Origin: Jejuia rubra
GTDB taxonomy: Bacteria; Bacteroidota; Bacteroidia; Flavobacteriales; Flavobacteriaceae
DNA length: 64,000 nt
Assembly: GCF_042684665.1 (NCBI RefSeq)
Contig: NZ_JBHULY010000028.1
Location: 19,299 to 83,298, forward strand
Direction of reading: 5' to 3'
Position numbers and translations under genes: made by a program. Under the pieces are notes generated by a model. That model was not told the DNA's origin. It saw only the letters and a program-made list of their open reading frames with translations, and did no database searches. Below, one piece after another: positions 37,681-45,182 of the stretch (positions within the stretch are counted from its first letter, which is position 1; each line of letters opens with the position of its first letter).

Positions 37681-38223
37681 ATGAGTAGAATAGGAAATAA
37701 CCCGGTTGGAATTCCTGAGGGAGTTACAGTAGAAGTAAAGGATAACGTTATTACGGTTAAAGGAAAATTAGGGGAATTGACCCAAGGTTTTGATACCGTA
37801 AATGTAAAAGTTGAAGAAGGCAATGTTTTGGTTGAGCGTTCTGCAGAAACTAAAGAACACAAAGCAAAGCATGGATTATATAGAGCACTTGTCAATAACA
37901 TGATTGAAGGTGTTTCTAAAGGTTTTACTAAGGAATTGGAATTGGTTGGTGTAGGTTACAGAGCCTCAAACCAAGGTCAGAAACTGGATTTAGCTTTAGG
38001 GTTTTCACATAATATTGTGATGAATATTGCCCCTGAGGTAAAAATTGAAACAGTTTCTGAAAAAGGAAAGAATCCAATTGTAAAATTGACATCTCACGAC
38101 AAGCAGTTAGTTGGTCAAGTAGCCGCTAAGATCCGTTCATTCCGTAAGCCTGAGCCTTACAAAGGAAAAGGAATCAAGTTTGTTGGTGAAGAATTAAGAA
38201 GAAAAGCAGGTAAATCAGCTTAA
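37681..38223 (+). CDS. rplF: 50S ribosomal protein L6
   Basis: 180 residues with two related domains: MSRIGNNPVGIPEGVTVEVK, ELVGVGYRASNQGQKLDLAL and the C-terminal RSFRKPEPYKGKGIKFVGE. Lies near the factor-binding site next to the sarcin-ricin loop. Confidence 0.98.
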   Translation: MSRIGNNPVGIPEGVTVEVKDNVITVKGKLGELTQGFDTVNVKVEEGNVLVERSAETKEHKAKHGLYRALVNNMIEGVSKGFTKELELVGVGYRASNQGQKLDLALGFSHNIVMNIAPEVKIETVSEKGKNPIVKLTSHDKQLVGQVAAKIRSFRKPEPYKGKGIKFVGEELRRKAGKSA

Positions 38224-38233
38224 TAATTGAGTT

Positions 38234-38590
38234 ATGGCATTAACAAAGAATCAAAGAAGATTAAGAATTAAAAACAGAATCCGCAAGATCGTTTCTGGTA
38301 CAGCAACTAGACCACGATTGACTGTTTTTAGAAGTAATAAGGAAATCTATGCTCAAATAGTTGATGACGTTTCTGGAAAAACCATTAGCGCTGCGTCTTC
38401 TCGAGATAAGGATATTGCGAAAGCAAAAGGAAATAAGCAGGAAATAGCGGCTTTAGTAGGTAAGGCTGTTGCCGAAAAAGCTTTGAAAGCTGGTGTTGAC
38501 ACTATTTCTTTTGATAGAGGTGGTTATTTATACCACGGTAGAGTAAAATCATTAGCCGAAGGTGCTAGGGAAGCAGGACTTAAATTCTAA
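38234..38590 (+). CDS. rplR: 50S ribosomal protein L18
   Basis: 118 residues: RPRLTVFRSNKEIYAQIVDD and FDRGGYLYHGRVKSLAEGAR. Binds 5S rRNA with L5. 10 bases after rplF. Confidence 0.97.
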   Translation: MALTKNQRRLRIKNRIRKIVSGTATRPRLTVFRSNKEIYAQIVDDVSGKTISAASSRDKDIAKAKGNKQEIAALVGKAVAEKALKAGVDTISFDRGGYLYHGRVKSLAEGAREAGLKF

Positions 38591-38596
38591 GACATT

Positions 38597-39121
38597 ATGT
38601 ATCATAAATATAAAAACGCAGAATTGGTAAAACCAGGTGGATTGGATCTTAAAGATCGTTTAGTTGGTGTACAAAGAGTTACCAAAGTAACAAAGGGTGG
38701 TAGAGCTTTCGGTTTTTCGGCAATTGTAGTGGTTGGTGATGAAAACGGGGTAGTTGGCCAAGGTTTAGGAAAATCCAAGGACGTTGCCAGCGCAATCGCA
38801 AAGGCTGTTGAGGATGCTAAGAAAAACTTGGTACGTATTCCTATCAGGAAAGGAACTTTGCCTCACGCCCAAAAGGGAAAATATGGTGGAGCAAGAGTGA
38901 ATATCATTCCTGCCGCGCCCGGTACCGGTGTAATTGCCGGTGGTGCTGTAAGAACAGTTCTTGAAGCCGTTGGTGTGCACGACGTACTATCTAAATCCCA
39001 AGGATCGTCAAACCCTCATAACGTAGTAAAGGCAACTTTTGATGCTTTATTACAATTAAGGGATGCAAACGCCATTGCAAGGGATAGAGGTATTTCACTT
39101 GAACAAGTTTTTAACGCATAA
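38597..39121 (+). CDS. rpsE: 30S ribosomal protein S5
   Basis: 174 residues. S5 double-stranded-RNA-binding domain GRAFGFSAIVVVGDENGVVG then KARGTLPHA-type loop IPIRKGTLPHAQKGKYGGAR and the C-terminal GSSNPHNVVKATFDAL. Contributes to decoding accuracy. Followed by an inverted heptad element before rpmD. Confidence 0.98.
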   Translation: MYHKYKNAELVKPGGLDLKDRLVGVQRVTKVTKGGRAFGFSAIVVVGDENGVVGQGLGKSKDVASAIAKAVEDAKKNLVRIPIRKGTLPHAQKGKYGGARVNIIPAAPGTGVIAGGAVRTVLEAVGVHDVLSKSQGSSNPHNVVKATFDALLQLRDANAIARDRGISLEQVFNA

Positions 39122-39126
39122 TTATT

Positions 39127-39228
39127 TAGACGGTAGTCTTTAGTAGTTAGACGTTAGAAGTATCAAAAAATTGGATTTTGAATTTTAACAATTCTAATGA
39201 CTAAAGTCTAGAGACTAAAAACTAAGAA
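39127..39228. repeat. Inverted heptad element 1 (TAG arm / CTA arm), rpsE-rpmD spacer
   Basis: TAG occurs at exact 7-base steps (39127, 39134, 39141, 39148, 39155). A centre of about 35 bases follows, then CTA at exact 7-base steps (39194, 39201, 39208, 39215, 39222). CTA is the reverse complement of TAG, so the element is symmetrical in its phase marker while the other four positions vary. It ends just before the rpmD ATG. Confidence 0.75.
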
Positions 39229-39230
39229 AG

Positions 39231-39410
39231 ATGGGAAAAATTAAAGTAACAAAGGTTAAAAGCGCTATCAATCGTACGCAAAGACAAAAAAGAACTTTAG
39301 AGGCTTTAGGTCTTAAAAAGATTGGTCAAGTAAAAGAGCATGAAGCTACACCAAATATTTTGGGTATGATTGCTAAAGTGTCACATTTAGTTTCTGTAGA
39401 AGAAGCTTAA
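39231..39410 (+). CDS. rpmD: 50S ribosomal protein L30
   Basis: 59 residues, a short gene: MGKIKVTKVKSAINRTQRQK, then LEALGLKKIGQVKEHEATPN and IAKVSHLVSVEEA. Conserved neighbours (rpsE upstream, rplO downstream by 15 bases) confirm the assignment. Confidence 0.96.
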   Translation: MGKIKVTKVKSAINRTQRQKRTLEALGLKKIGQVKEHEATPNILGMIAKVSHLVSVEEA

Positions 39411-39425
39411 AAATAAAACTGAAAA

Positions 39426-39878
39426 ATGAATTTAAGTAACTTACAACCGGCAAAAGGATCGGTAAAAACACAAGGCAAGCGAGTAGGTCGCGGACAAGGT
39501 TCAGGAAAAGGTGGTACGGCTACACGTGGTCACAAAGGGGCAAAGTCTCGTTCTGGATATTCCAAGAAATTAGGATTTGAAGGTGGGCAAATGCCATTGC
39601 AGAGACGTGTGCCTAAATTTGGTTTTACAAATATCAACCGTGTGGAGTATCAGCCAATCAATTTGGATACTTTACAGGCTTTGGTAGATGATAAAAAAAT
39701 AAAGGATACTGTTGATTTTGAAGCACTTTTCAATAATGGATTAGCCGGAAAGAATGATTTGGTTAAGATATTGGGTAGAGGTGAATTGAAAGCAAAACTG
39801 AAAGTATCTGCTCACAAGTTTTCTGCTTCAGCAAAAGCTGCAATTGAAGCGGCAGGTGGAGAAGCGATAACTTTATAA
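39426..39878 (+). CDS. rplO: 50S ribosomal protein L15
   Basis: 150 residues. Basic glycine-rich N-terminus GKRVGRGQGSGKGGTATRGH and the SRSGYSKKLGFEGGQMPLQR motif; late-assembly protein. Directly precedes secY by 14 bases, as in most bacteria. Confidence 0.97.
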   Translation: MNLSNLQPAKGSVKTQGKRVGRGQGSGKGGTATRGHKGAKSRSGYSKKLGFEGGQMPLQRRVPKFGFTNINRVEYQPINLDTLQALVDDKKIKDTVDFEALFNNGLAGKNDLVKILGRGELKAKLKVSAHKFSASAKAAIEAAGGEAITL

Positions 39879-39892
39879 GATTACATTAACGT

Positions 39893-41260
39893 ATGAAACT
39901 TATAGAATCAATAAAGAATGTTTGGAAAATTGAGGAGCTAAGAAACAGAATCATCCTTACCCTTAGTATACTATTGGTATATCGTTTTGGTGCCCAAATT
40001 GTACTTCCAGGAATAGATTTTTCAAAATTATCTGGTCTTAGGGGAAGTGCCGAGGAAGGTGGATTAATTTGGTTAATCAACGCTTTTACTGGTGGTGGGT
40101 TCTCAAACGCTTCTGTGTTCGCTCTTGGAATTATGCCATACATTTCGGCTTCTATTGTTGTACAGTTAATGGGTATTGCCATTCCGTATTTACAGAAACT
40201 GCAAAAGGAAGGTGCAAGTGGTCAAAAGAAAATCACTCAGATTACGCGTTGGTTAACTATCGCTATCTGTTTGGTACAAGCACCGGGCTATTTGGCAAGT
40301 TTACCAGCATTATCAGGTGCACCTTCAATGGGAGCCTTATTGATGACTGGTTTTTCTTCAACTACATTCATGTTCTCTTCCGTAATCATATTGGTAACGG
40401 GATGTATTTTTGCGATGTGGCTGGGTGAGAAGATTACCGATAAAGGTATCGGAAACGGTATTTCATTATTGATTATGGTAGGTATTATTGCTACCATGCC
40501 TCAGTCATTCCTTCAGGAATATGCGGCTAGGGTGACGGAATCCAATGGTGGTTTAATTATGATTTTAATTGAATTGGTGATTTGGTTCGTGATCATACTC
40601 GCATCTGTAATGCTAGTAATGGCTGTCAGAAAGATTGCTGTTCAATATGCAAGACGCACTGCTTCTGGGGGTTATGAAAGAGCAGCCGCTGGCGGTTCAA
40701 GACAATACATTCCCTTGAAGTTGAATGCTTCTGGTGTAATGCCAATCATCTTTGCTCAGGCAATTATGTTTGTGCCTGGTTTAATAGGTGGTGCTTCCTT
40801 CTTGGAGAATACATCAACTGGACAATGGTTACAGACTAATTTTTCTGATATCTTCGGATTTTGGTACAACTTGATTTTTGCCCTGTTGATTATAATTTTC
40901 ACCTATTTCTATACTGCAATTACGGTACCTACCAATAAAATGGCAGATGATTTAAAAAGAAGTGGAGGTTTTATTCCTGGCATTCGTCCGGGAACCGAAA
41001 CTGCTGAATATTTGGATAAAATCATGTCTCAAATAACGTTGCCCGGTTCTATCTTTTTGGCGTTAATTGCTGTATTTCCTGCATTTATCGTGAAATTGAT
41101 CAACGTTCAGCAAGGTTGGGCATTGTTCTTTGGTGGTACATCATTGTTGATTATGGTGGGTGTAGCTATCGATACGATGCAACAAGTGAATTCCTATTTA
41201 CTGAATAGGCACTATGACGGCTTGATGAAAACTGGTAAAAACAGAAAAGCAGTTGCATAA
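39893..41260 (+). CDS. secY: Protein translocase channel subunit SecY
   Basis: 455-residue inner-membrane channel with ten helices. Seen: FGAQIVLPGIDFSKL, the plug-region GGGFSNASVFALGIMPYISA, and the ribosome-docking cytosolic loop ADDLKRSGGFIPGIRPGTET. Works with SecE, SecG and SecA, encoded elsewhere. Confidence 0.98.
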   Translation: MKLIESIKNVWKIEELRNRIILTLSILLVYRFGAQIVLPGIDFSKLSGLRGSAEEGGLIWLINAFTGGGFSNASVFALGIMPYISASIVVQLMGIAIPYLQKLQKEGASGQKKITQITRWLTIAICLVQAPGYLASLPALSGAPSMGALLMTGFSSTTFMFSSVIILVTGCIFAMWLGEKITDKGIGNGISLLIMVGIIATMPQSFLQEYAARVTESNGGLIMILIELVIWFVIILASVMLVMAVRKIAVQYARRTASGGYERAAAGGSRQYIPLKLNASGVMPIIFAQAIMFVPGLIGGASFLENTSTGQWLQTNFSDIFGFWYNLIFALLIIIFTYFYTAITVPTNKMADDLKRSGGFIPGIRPGTETAEYLDKIMSQITLPGSIFLALIAVFPAFIVKLINVQQGWALFFGGTSLLIMVGVAIDTMQQVNSYLLNRHYDGLMKTGKNRKAVA

Positions 41261-41313
41261 ATATTGTGGCATGGTTAGTGTAACGCACTGACTGTAAACA
41301 AAATATAAAATAA

Positions 41314-41529
41314 ATGGCAAAACAAGCGGCAATAGAACAAGACGGAACGATAATAGAGGCGTTATCAAACGCAATGTTCCGTGTTGAATTGGAAAATGGT
41401 CACATTGTGACGGCACATATTTCAGGTAAGATGCGCATGCACTATATCAAATTATTACCAGGGGATAAAGTGAAATTAGAAATGAGCCCGTACGATTTAA
41501 CTAAGGCTCGTATAACTTATAGATACTAA
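41314..41529 (+). CDS. infA: Translation initiation factor IF-1
   Basis: 71 residues, S1/OB fold: EQDGTIIEALSNAMFRVELE, GHIVTAHISGKMRMHYIKLL and the end YDLTKARITYRY. Occupies the A site during initiation. Embedded between secY and rpmJ. Confidence 0.98.
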   Translation: MAKQAAIEQDGTIIEALSNAMFRVELENGHIVTAHISGKMRMHYIKLLPGDKVKLEMSPYDLTKARITYRY

Positions 41530-41533
41530 AAAA

Positions 41534-41596
41534 GTTCAAAGTTCAAAGTTCAAAGTTTTAAGTTGAACGTTGGATTTGGAACCTTGAATATTGAAT
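41534..41596. repeat. Heptad-periodic tract, infA-rpmJ spacer
   Basis: Nine consecutive heptads with TT at the second and third positions, starting at 41534 and stepping by 7 to 41590. The first three are identical (GTTCAAA), the later ones drift (GTTTTAA, GTTGAAC, GTTGGAT, TTGGAAC, CTTGAAT, ATTGAAT). It fills nearly the whole spacer up to the rpmJ start. Confidence 0.75.
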
Positions 41597-41600
41597 TATT

Positions 41601-41717
41601 ATGAAAGTAAGAGCATCAATTAAAAAAAGAAGCGCCGATTGTAAGATTGTGCGTAGAAAAGGTAGACTTTACGTGATAAACAAAAAGAATCCTAGATTTA
41701 AACAAAGACAAGGGTAA
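41601..41717 (+). CDS. rpmJ: 50S ribosomal protein L36, zinc-free type
   Basis: 38 residues, the family's typical length: MKVRASIKKRSADCKIVRRK, ending RFKQRQG. Of the usual C-C-C-H zinc ligands only Cys14 remains; positions 11, 27 and 33 are Ser, Asn and Phe, so it cannot form the standard zinc site. Three bases before rpsM. Confidence 0.95.
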   Translation: MKVRASIKKRSADCKIVRRKGRLYVINKKNPRFKQRQG

Positions 41718-41720
41718 ATT

Positions 41721-42095
41721 ATGGCAAGAATTGCAGGTGTAGACATACCAAAACAAAAAAGAGGCGCTATTTCTTTAACCTATATCTACGGTATTGGTAA
41801 AAGTAGAGCAAAAGAAATTTTAGCAACGGCTAAAGTTAACGAAGACACAAAGGTACAAGATTGGACAGACGACGAAATCGGAGCAATCCGTGAGGCTGTA
41901 TCGGTTTATACTATTGAAGGTGAATTACGTTCTGAAACACAATTGAACATTAAACGTTTGATGGATATTGGATGTTACAGAGGTATTCGTCACAGAGCTG
42001 GTCTTCCGTTAAGAGGGCAACGTACTAAAAACAACTCTAGAACAAGAAAAGGTAGAAGAAAAACTGTTGCTAACAAGAAAAAGGCAACTAAATAA
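41721..42095 (+). CDS. rpsM: 30S ribosomal protein S13
   Basis: 124 residues: MARIAGVDIPKQKRGAISLT, helix-two-turn-helix YIYGIGKSRAKEIL and the tail RGIRHRAGLPLRGQRTKNNS. Bridges 30S head to 50S and contacts P-site tRNA. Confidence 0.98.
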   Translation: MARIAGVDIPKQKRGAISLTYIYGIGKSRAKEILATAKVNEDTKVQDWTDDEIGAIREAVSVYTIEGELRSETQLNIKRLMDIGCYRGIRHRAGLPLRGQRTKNNSRTRKGRRKTVANKKKATK

Positions 42096-42099
42096 TAAA

Positions 42100-42193
42100 T
42101 AGTCTTTAGTCTTTAGACGTTGGAAGGAATCTGTTTGAAATTTAAAAGGTTTAGGATTCTAGCGACTATTAACTAATCACTAAAAACTAAAAA
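42100..42193. repeat. Inverted heptad element 2 (TAG arm / CTA arm), rpsM-rpsK spacer
   Basis: TAG at 42100, 42107 and 42114 (then TGG at 42121), a centre of about 35 bases, and CTA at 42159, 42166, 42173, 42180 and 42187, all at exact 7-base spacing. Same architecture and size as 39127-39228 and again ending at the next start codon. Confidence 0.75.
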
Positions 42194-42194
42194 A

Positions 42195-42578
42195 ATGGCA
42201 AAGTCGAGTACTAAAAAACGTAAAGTAATAGTAGATGCTGTTGGGGAAGCACACGTAACAGCTTCTTTCAATAACATCATCATTTCATTAACCAATAAGA
42301 AAGGTGACGTCATCTCATGGTCGTCAGCTGGTAAAATGGGATTTAGAGGATCTAAAAAGAACACACCTTATGCAGCCCAGTTAGCAGCAGAAGATGCGGC
42401 AGGCGTAGCTTTGGAAGCTGGTTTAAAAAAGGTAAAAGTGTACGTAAAAGGTCCTGGTAATGGTAGAGAATCTGCTATCCGTTCTATCCACAATGCTGGT
42501 ATTGAAGTTACCGAAATTATCGATGTAACACCACTACCACACAACGGATGTCGTCCACCAAAACGTAGAAGAGTTTAA
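42195..42578 (+). CDS. rpsK: 30S ribosomal protein S11
   Basis: 127 residues. GEAHVTASFNNIIISLTNKK, VKGPGNGRESAIRSIHNAGI and the ending TPLPHNGCRPPKRRRV, the platform protein beside the E-site mRNA. Normal length. Confidence 0.98.
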   Translation: MAKSSTKKRKVIVDAVGEAHVTASFNNIIISLTNKKGDVISWSSAGKMGFRGSKKNTPYAAQLAAEDAAGVALEAGLKKVKVYVKGPGNGRESAIRSIHNAGIEVTEIIDVTPLPHNGCRPPKRRRV

Positions 42579-42648
42579 TCACGGTTTTGCATCGTGATTC
42601 AGGTAAAAAATTAATGTCATCTGTTACTCAGTTGATGTTAATTTTTTA
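42577..42648 (+). terminator. Hairpins and possible terminator between rpsK and rpsD
   Basis: A 7-bp hairpin AATCACG/CGTGATT (42577-42599) is followed by an imperfect stem flanked by A and T runs (about 42604-42648). It may end part of the transcription before the internal promoter at 42632-42658; partial attenuation is the more likely role inside an essential operon. Confidence 0.4.
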
Positions 42649-42658
42649 TGTAAATTTG
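42632..42658 (+). promoter_or_regulatory. Probable internal promoter for rpsD-rpoA-rplQ
   Basis: TTG (42632-42634), 16-base spacer, TAAATTTG (42651-42658): exact -7 match, spacer slightly short. It leaves a leader of roughly 90 bases before rpsD, which could carry S4 feedback control. Confidence 0.6.
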
Positions 42659-42752
42659 CAAACCGAAAAAACAAGTATCACCGAGAGAATAACGGTTATC
42701 GAAGGATAAGATTAAGACCTGAATTCATAACTACTCTCATAATTAATTAAAA

Positions 42753-43358
42753 ATGGCAAGATATACTGGTCCTAAAACTAAAATCGCCCGTAAGTTTGGC
42801 GAAGCAATCTTCGGAGAAGATAAATCATTTGAAAAAAGAAATTATCCTCCAGGACAACACGGAAACAACAGAAGACGTGGTAAAAAATCTGAGTACGCAA
42901 TTCAATTAGCGGAAAAGCAAAAAGCAAAATACACTTATGGTATTTTAGAGCGTCAATTTAGAGGCTTATTTAAAAAAGCTAGAGCAGCACAGGGAATTAC
43001 CGGTGAGGTGCTTTTACAATTATGTGAATCTAGATTGGACAACGTGGTTTTCAGAATGGGAATTTCCCCTTCAAGAAGTGGTGCCCGTCAATTGGTATCC
43101 CACAGACACATTACTGTAAATGGTGAAATCGTAAACATTCCTTCTTATCAACTAAAGGCAGGTGATGTTGTAGCGGTAAGAGAAAAATCAAAATCTCTTG
43201 AGGCTATCGATAGGTCGCTTTCTAACTCAAGCCACGTTTACGAGTGGATTACTTGGAACAACGATACTAAATCTGGAACATACGTTTCTGTTCCTGCTAG
43301 AATCCAAATTCCAGAAAATATCAACGAACAATTCATCGTCGAATTATACTCTAAATAA
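42753..43358 (+). CDS. rpsD: 30S ribosomal protein S4, zinc-free type
   Basis: 201 residues. MARYTGPKTKIARKFGEAIF has no Cys cluster at the N-terminus. S4 RNA-binding domain RLDNVVFRMGISPSRSGARQ and LVSHRHITVNGEIVNIPSY follow. Assembly initiator and, in E. coli, repressor of the alpha operon. Confidence 0.98.
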   Translation: MARYTGPKTKIARKFGEAIFGEDKSFEKRNYPPGQHGNNRRRGKKSEYAIQLAEKQKAKYTYGILERQFRGLFKKARAAQGITGEVLLQLCESRLDNVVFRMGISPSRSGARQLVSHRHITVNGEIVNIPSYQLKAGDVVAVREKSKSLEAIDRSLSNSSHVYEWITWNNDTKSGTYVSVPARIQIPENINEQFIVELYSK

Positions 43359-43456
43359 TATATTAACAACATTGGTATTTGGCCAAAGGGTTTATTCGTA
43401 CTTCTTCAAACTTATAAACCGCGCAACCAAGTAACAATTAAAACGAAGAAACAAAA

Positions 43457-44449
43457 ATGGCAGTATTTAATTTTCAGAAGCCCGACAAAGTAATCATGAT
43501 CGATTCTACTGATTTCGAAGGTAAATTCGAATTCAGACCGTTAGAACCTGGTTACGGATTAACAGTAGGTAATGCTCTAAGAAGAGTGTTGTTGTCTTCT
43601 TTGGAAGGATTTGCAATTACCTCAGTAAGAATTGAGGGCGTGGACCACGAATTTTCAACAATCGCTGGGGTTGTTGAAGATGTTACTGAAATCATCTTGA
43701 ACTTAAAACAAGTCCGTTTTAAAAGACAGATCGAGGATATCGATAACGAATCTATCTCAATTTCAATTTCAGGTCAAGAGCAAATCTTGGCTGGTGATTT
43801 CCAAAAGTTTATCTCTGGATTCCAAGTTTTGAATTCAGAATTGGTAATCTGTAATTTAGATCCTAAGGTGAGCCTAAACATGGAAATCACTATTGAAAAA
43901 GGTAGAGGATATGTACCTGCAGAGGAAAACAAAAAACCTTCTGCTCCAATGGGAACTATCTTTACAGATTCTATCTACACACCGATCAAAAATGTTAAGT
44001 ATAGCATTGAGAACTATCGTGTAGAGCAAAAAACGGATTACGAAAAATTGGTTTTTGAAATCATCACTGATGGTTCAATTACACCTCAGGATGCATTGAC
44101 CGAAGCGGCTAAAACCTTGATTCACCACTTCATGTTATTCTCTGATGAGCGTATCACTTTAGAAGCTGATGAAATTGCGCAAACTGAAACTTATGATGAA
44201 GAATCCCTTCACATGCGTCAGTTGCTTAAAACTAAGTTAATCGATATGGACTTGTCTGTTCGTGCGTTAAACTGTTTGAAAGCTGCAGAAGTAGATACTT
44301 TAGGCGACTTGGTATCTTTCAATAAAAATGATTTGATGAAGTTCCGAAACTTCGGTAAAAAATCCCTAACTGAGCTTGAAGAATTGGTTCATGTTAAAGG
44401 TTTGAACTTCGGAATGGATTTAAGCAAATATAAATTAGATAAAGATTAA
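43457..44449 (+). CDS. rpoA: RNA polymerase alpha subunit
   Basis: 330 residues. N-terminal dimerisation domain with FEFRPLEPGYGLTVGNALRR and LLSSLEGFAITSVRIEGVDH. Linker, then C-terminal domain VRALNCLKAAEVDTLGDLVS ... RNFGKKSLTELEELV. Followed by a terminator-like palindrome before rplQ. Confidence 0.98.
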   Translation: MAVFNFQKPDKVIMIDSTDFEGKFEFRPLEPGYGLTVGNALRRVLLSSLEGFAITSVRIEGVDHEFSTIAGVVEDVTEIILNLKQVRFKRQIEDIDNESISISISGQEQILAGDFQKFISGFQVLNSELVICNLDPKVSLNMEITIEKGRGYVPAEENKKPSAPMGTIFTDSIYTPIKNVKYSIENYRVEQKTDYEKLVFEIITDGSITPQDALTEAAKTLIHHFMLFSDERITLEADEIAQTETYDEESLHMRQLLKTKLIDMDLSVRALNCLKAAEVDTLGDLVSFNKNDLMKFRNFGKKSLTELEELVHVKGLNFGMDLSKYKLDKD

Positions 44450-44454
44450 CTGCT

Positions 44455-44493
44455 AGACCTGCAAGGTTTTCAAAACCTTGTAGGTCTTTTTTA
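44455..44493 (+). terminator. Long palindrome with T tract between rpoA and rplQ
   Basis: 16-bp nearly perfect stem around AGACCTGCAAGGTTTT and AAAACCTTGTAGGTCT with a one-base centre, then six T. It has the full form of an intrinsic terminator although rplQ follows in the same direction. Confidence 0.75.
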
Positions 44494-44571
44494 ATATATT
44501 ATTATTAACTCCTTTATAATTTGCTCCTCAAAAAGAGTGAAGTAGCAAGATAAAGGTTTAAAACAAAAGTC

Positions 44572-45045
44572 ATGAGACACGGAAAAAAATTCAACCACTT
44601 AGGAAGAAAAACAGCCCACAGAAAGGCAATGTTGGCCAATATGGCTTGTTCTTTAATTGAGCATAAACGTATTAACACAACAGTTGCCAAGGCAAAAGCC
44701 TTAAAACAATTTGTGGAGCCATTAATTACTAAGTCTAAAGAGGACACCACCCACAACAGACGTATCGTTTTCAGTCGTTTAAGACAAAAAGAAGCCGTAA
44801 CTGAGTTGTTCAGGGAAGTAGCTACCAAGGTTGGAGACAGACCGGGAGGTTACACTAGAGTGATTAAGTTGGGTAACCGATTGGGTGACAACGCCGATAT
44901 GGCAATGATTGAGTTGGTGGATTACAACGAAATCTATAACGCAGGCAAGCCGAAGAAGAAAACTACAAGAAGAAGTAGAAGAGGAGGCAGTAAGTCAGCT
45001 GTTGCAGTGCCAGTTGAAACTAACGCATCAAACGAAGAAGAATAA
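44572..45045 (+). CDS. rplQ: 50S ribosomal protein L17
   Basis: 157 residues: MRHGKKFNHLGRKTAHRKAM, the conserved body to MIELVDYNEIYNAGKPKKK, then a basic/acidic C-terminal extension (about 30 residues, ending TNASNEEE) longer than in E. coli. Last gene of the ribosomal cluster, followed by a terminator. Confidence 0.97.
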   Translation: MRHGKKFNHLGRKTAHRKAMLANMACSLIEHKRINTTVAKAKALKQFVEPLITKSKEDTTHNRRIVFSRLRQKEAVTELFREVATKVGDRPGGYTRVIKLGNRLGDNADMAMIELVDYNEIYNAGKPKKKTTRRSRRGGSKSAVAVPVETNASNEEE

Positions 45046-45068
45046 ATGTTAATAAGCATTTAATATAT

Positions 45069-45104
45069 AAAGGATAAACTATTTTTAGTTTATCCTTTTT
45101 TTTT
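45069..45104 (+). terminator. Terminator of the ribosomal protein cluster
   Basis: Perfect 12-bp stem AAAGGATAAACT/AGTTTATCCTTT, six-base loop, T tract. Closes the cluster begun at 27371. Confidence 0.9.
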
Positions 45105-45135
45105 GAATTTTTGTAAAACTTTTTCCGGCACGTCA

Positions 45136-45155
45136 CACTGAGCGCAGTCGAAGTG
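45136..45155 (+). repeat. CACTGAGCGCAGTCGAAGTG dispersed repeat
   Basis: 20-base element between the rplQ terminator and carA. A second copy with two differences lies at 63695-63714. Confidence 0.65.
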
Positions 45156-45182
45156 CAAGCGGGAATCTTATATAGCATCACA

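Noticed and set aside
45153..45182. Ten-residue extension of CarA
   Set aside because: Overlaps the end of a dispersed repeat; flavobacterial CarA begins MKYQKRQ.
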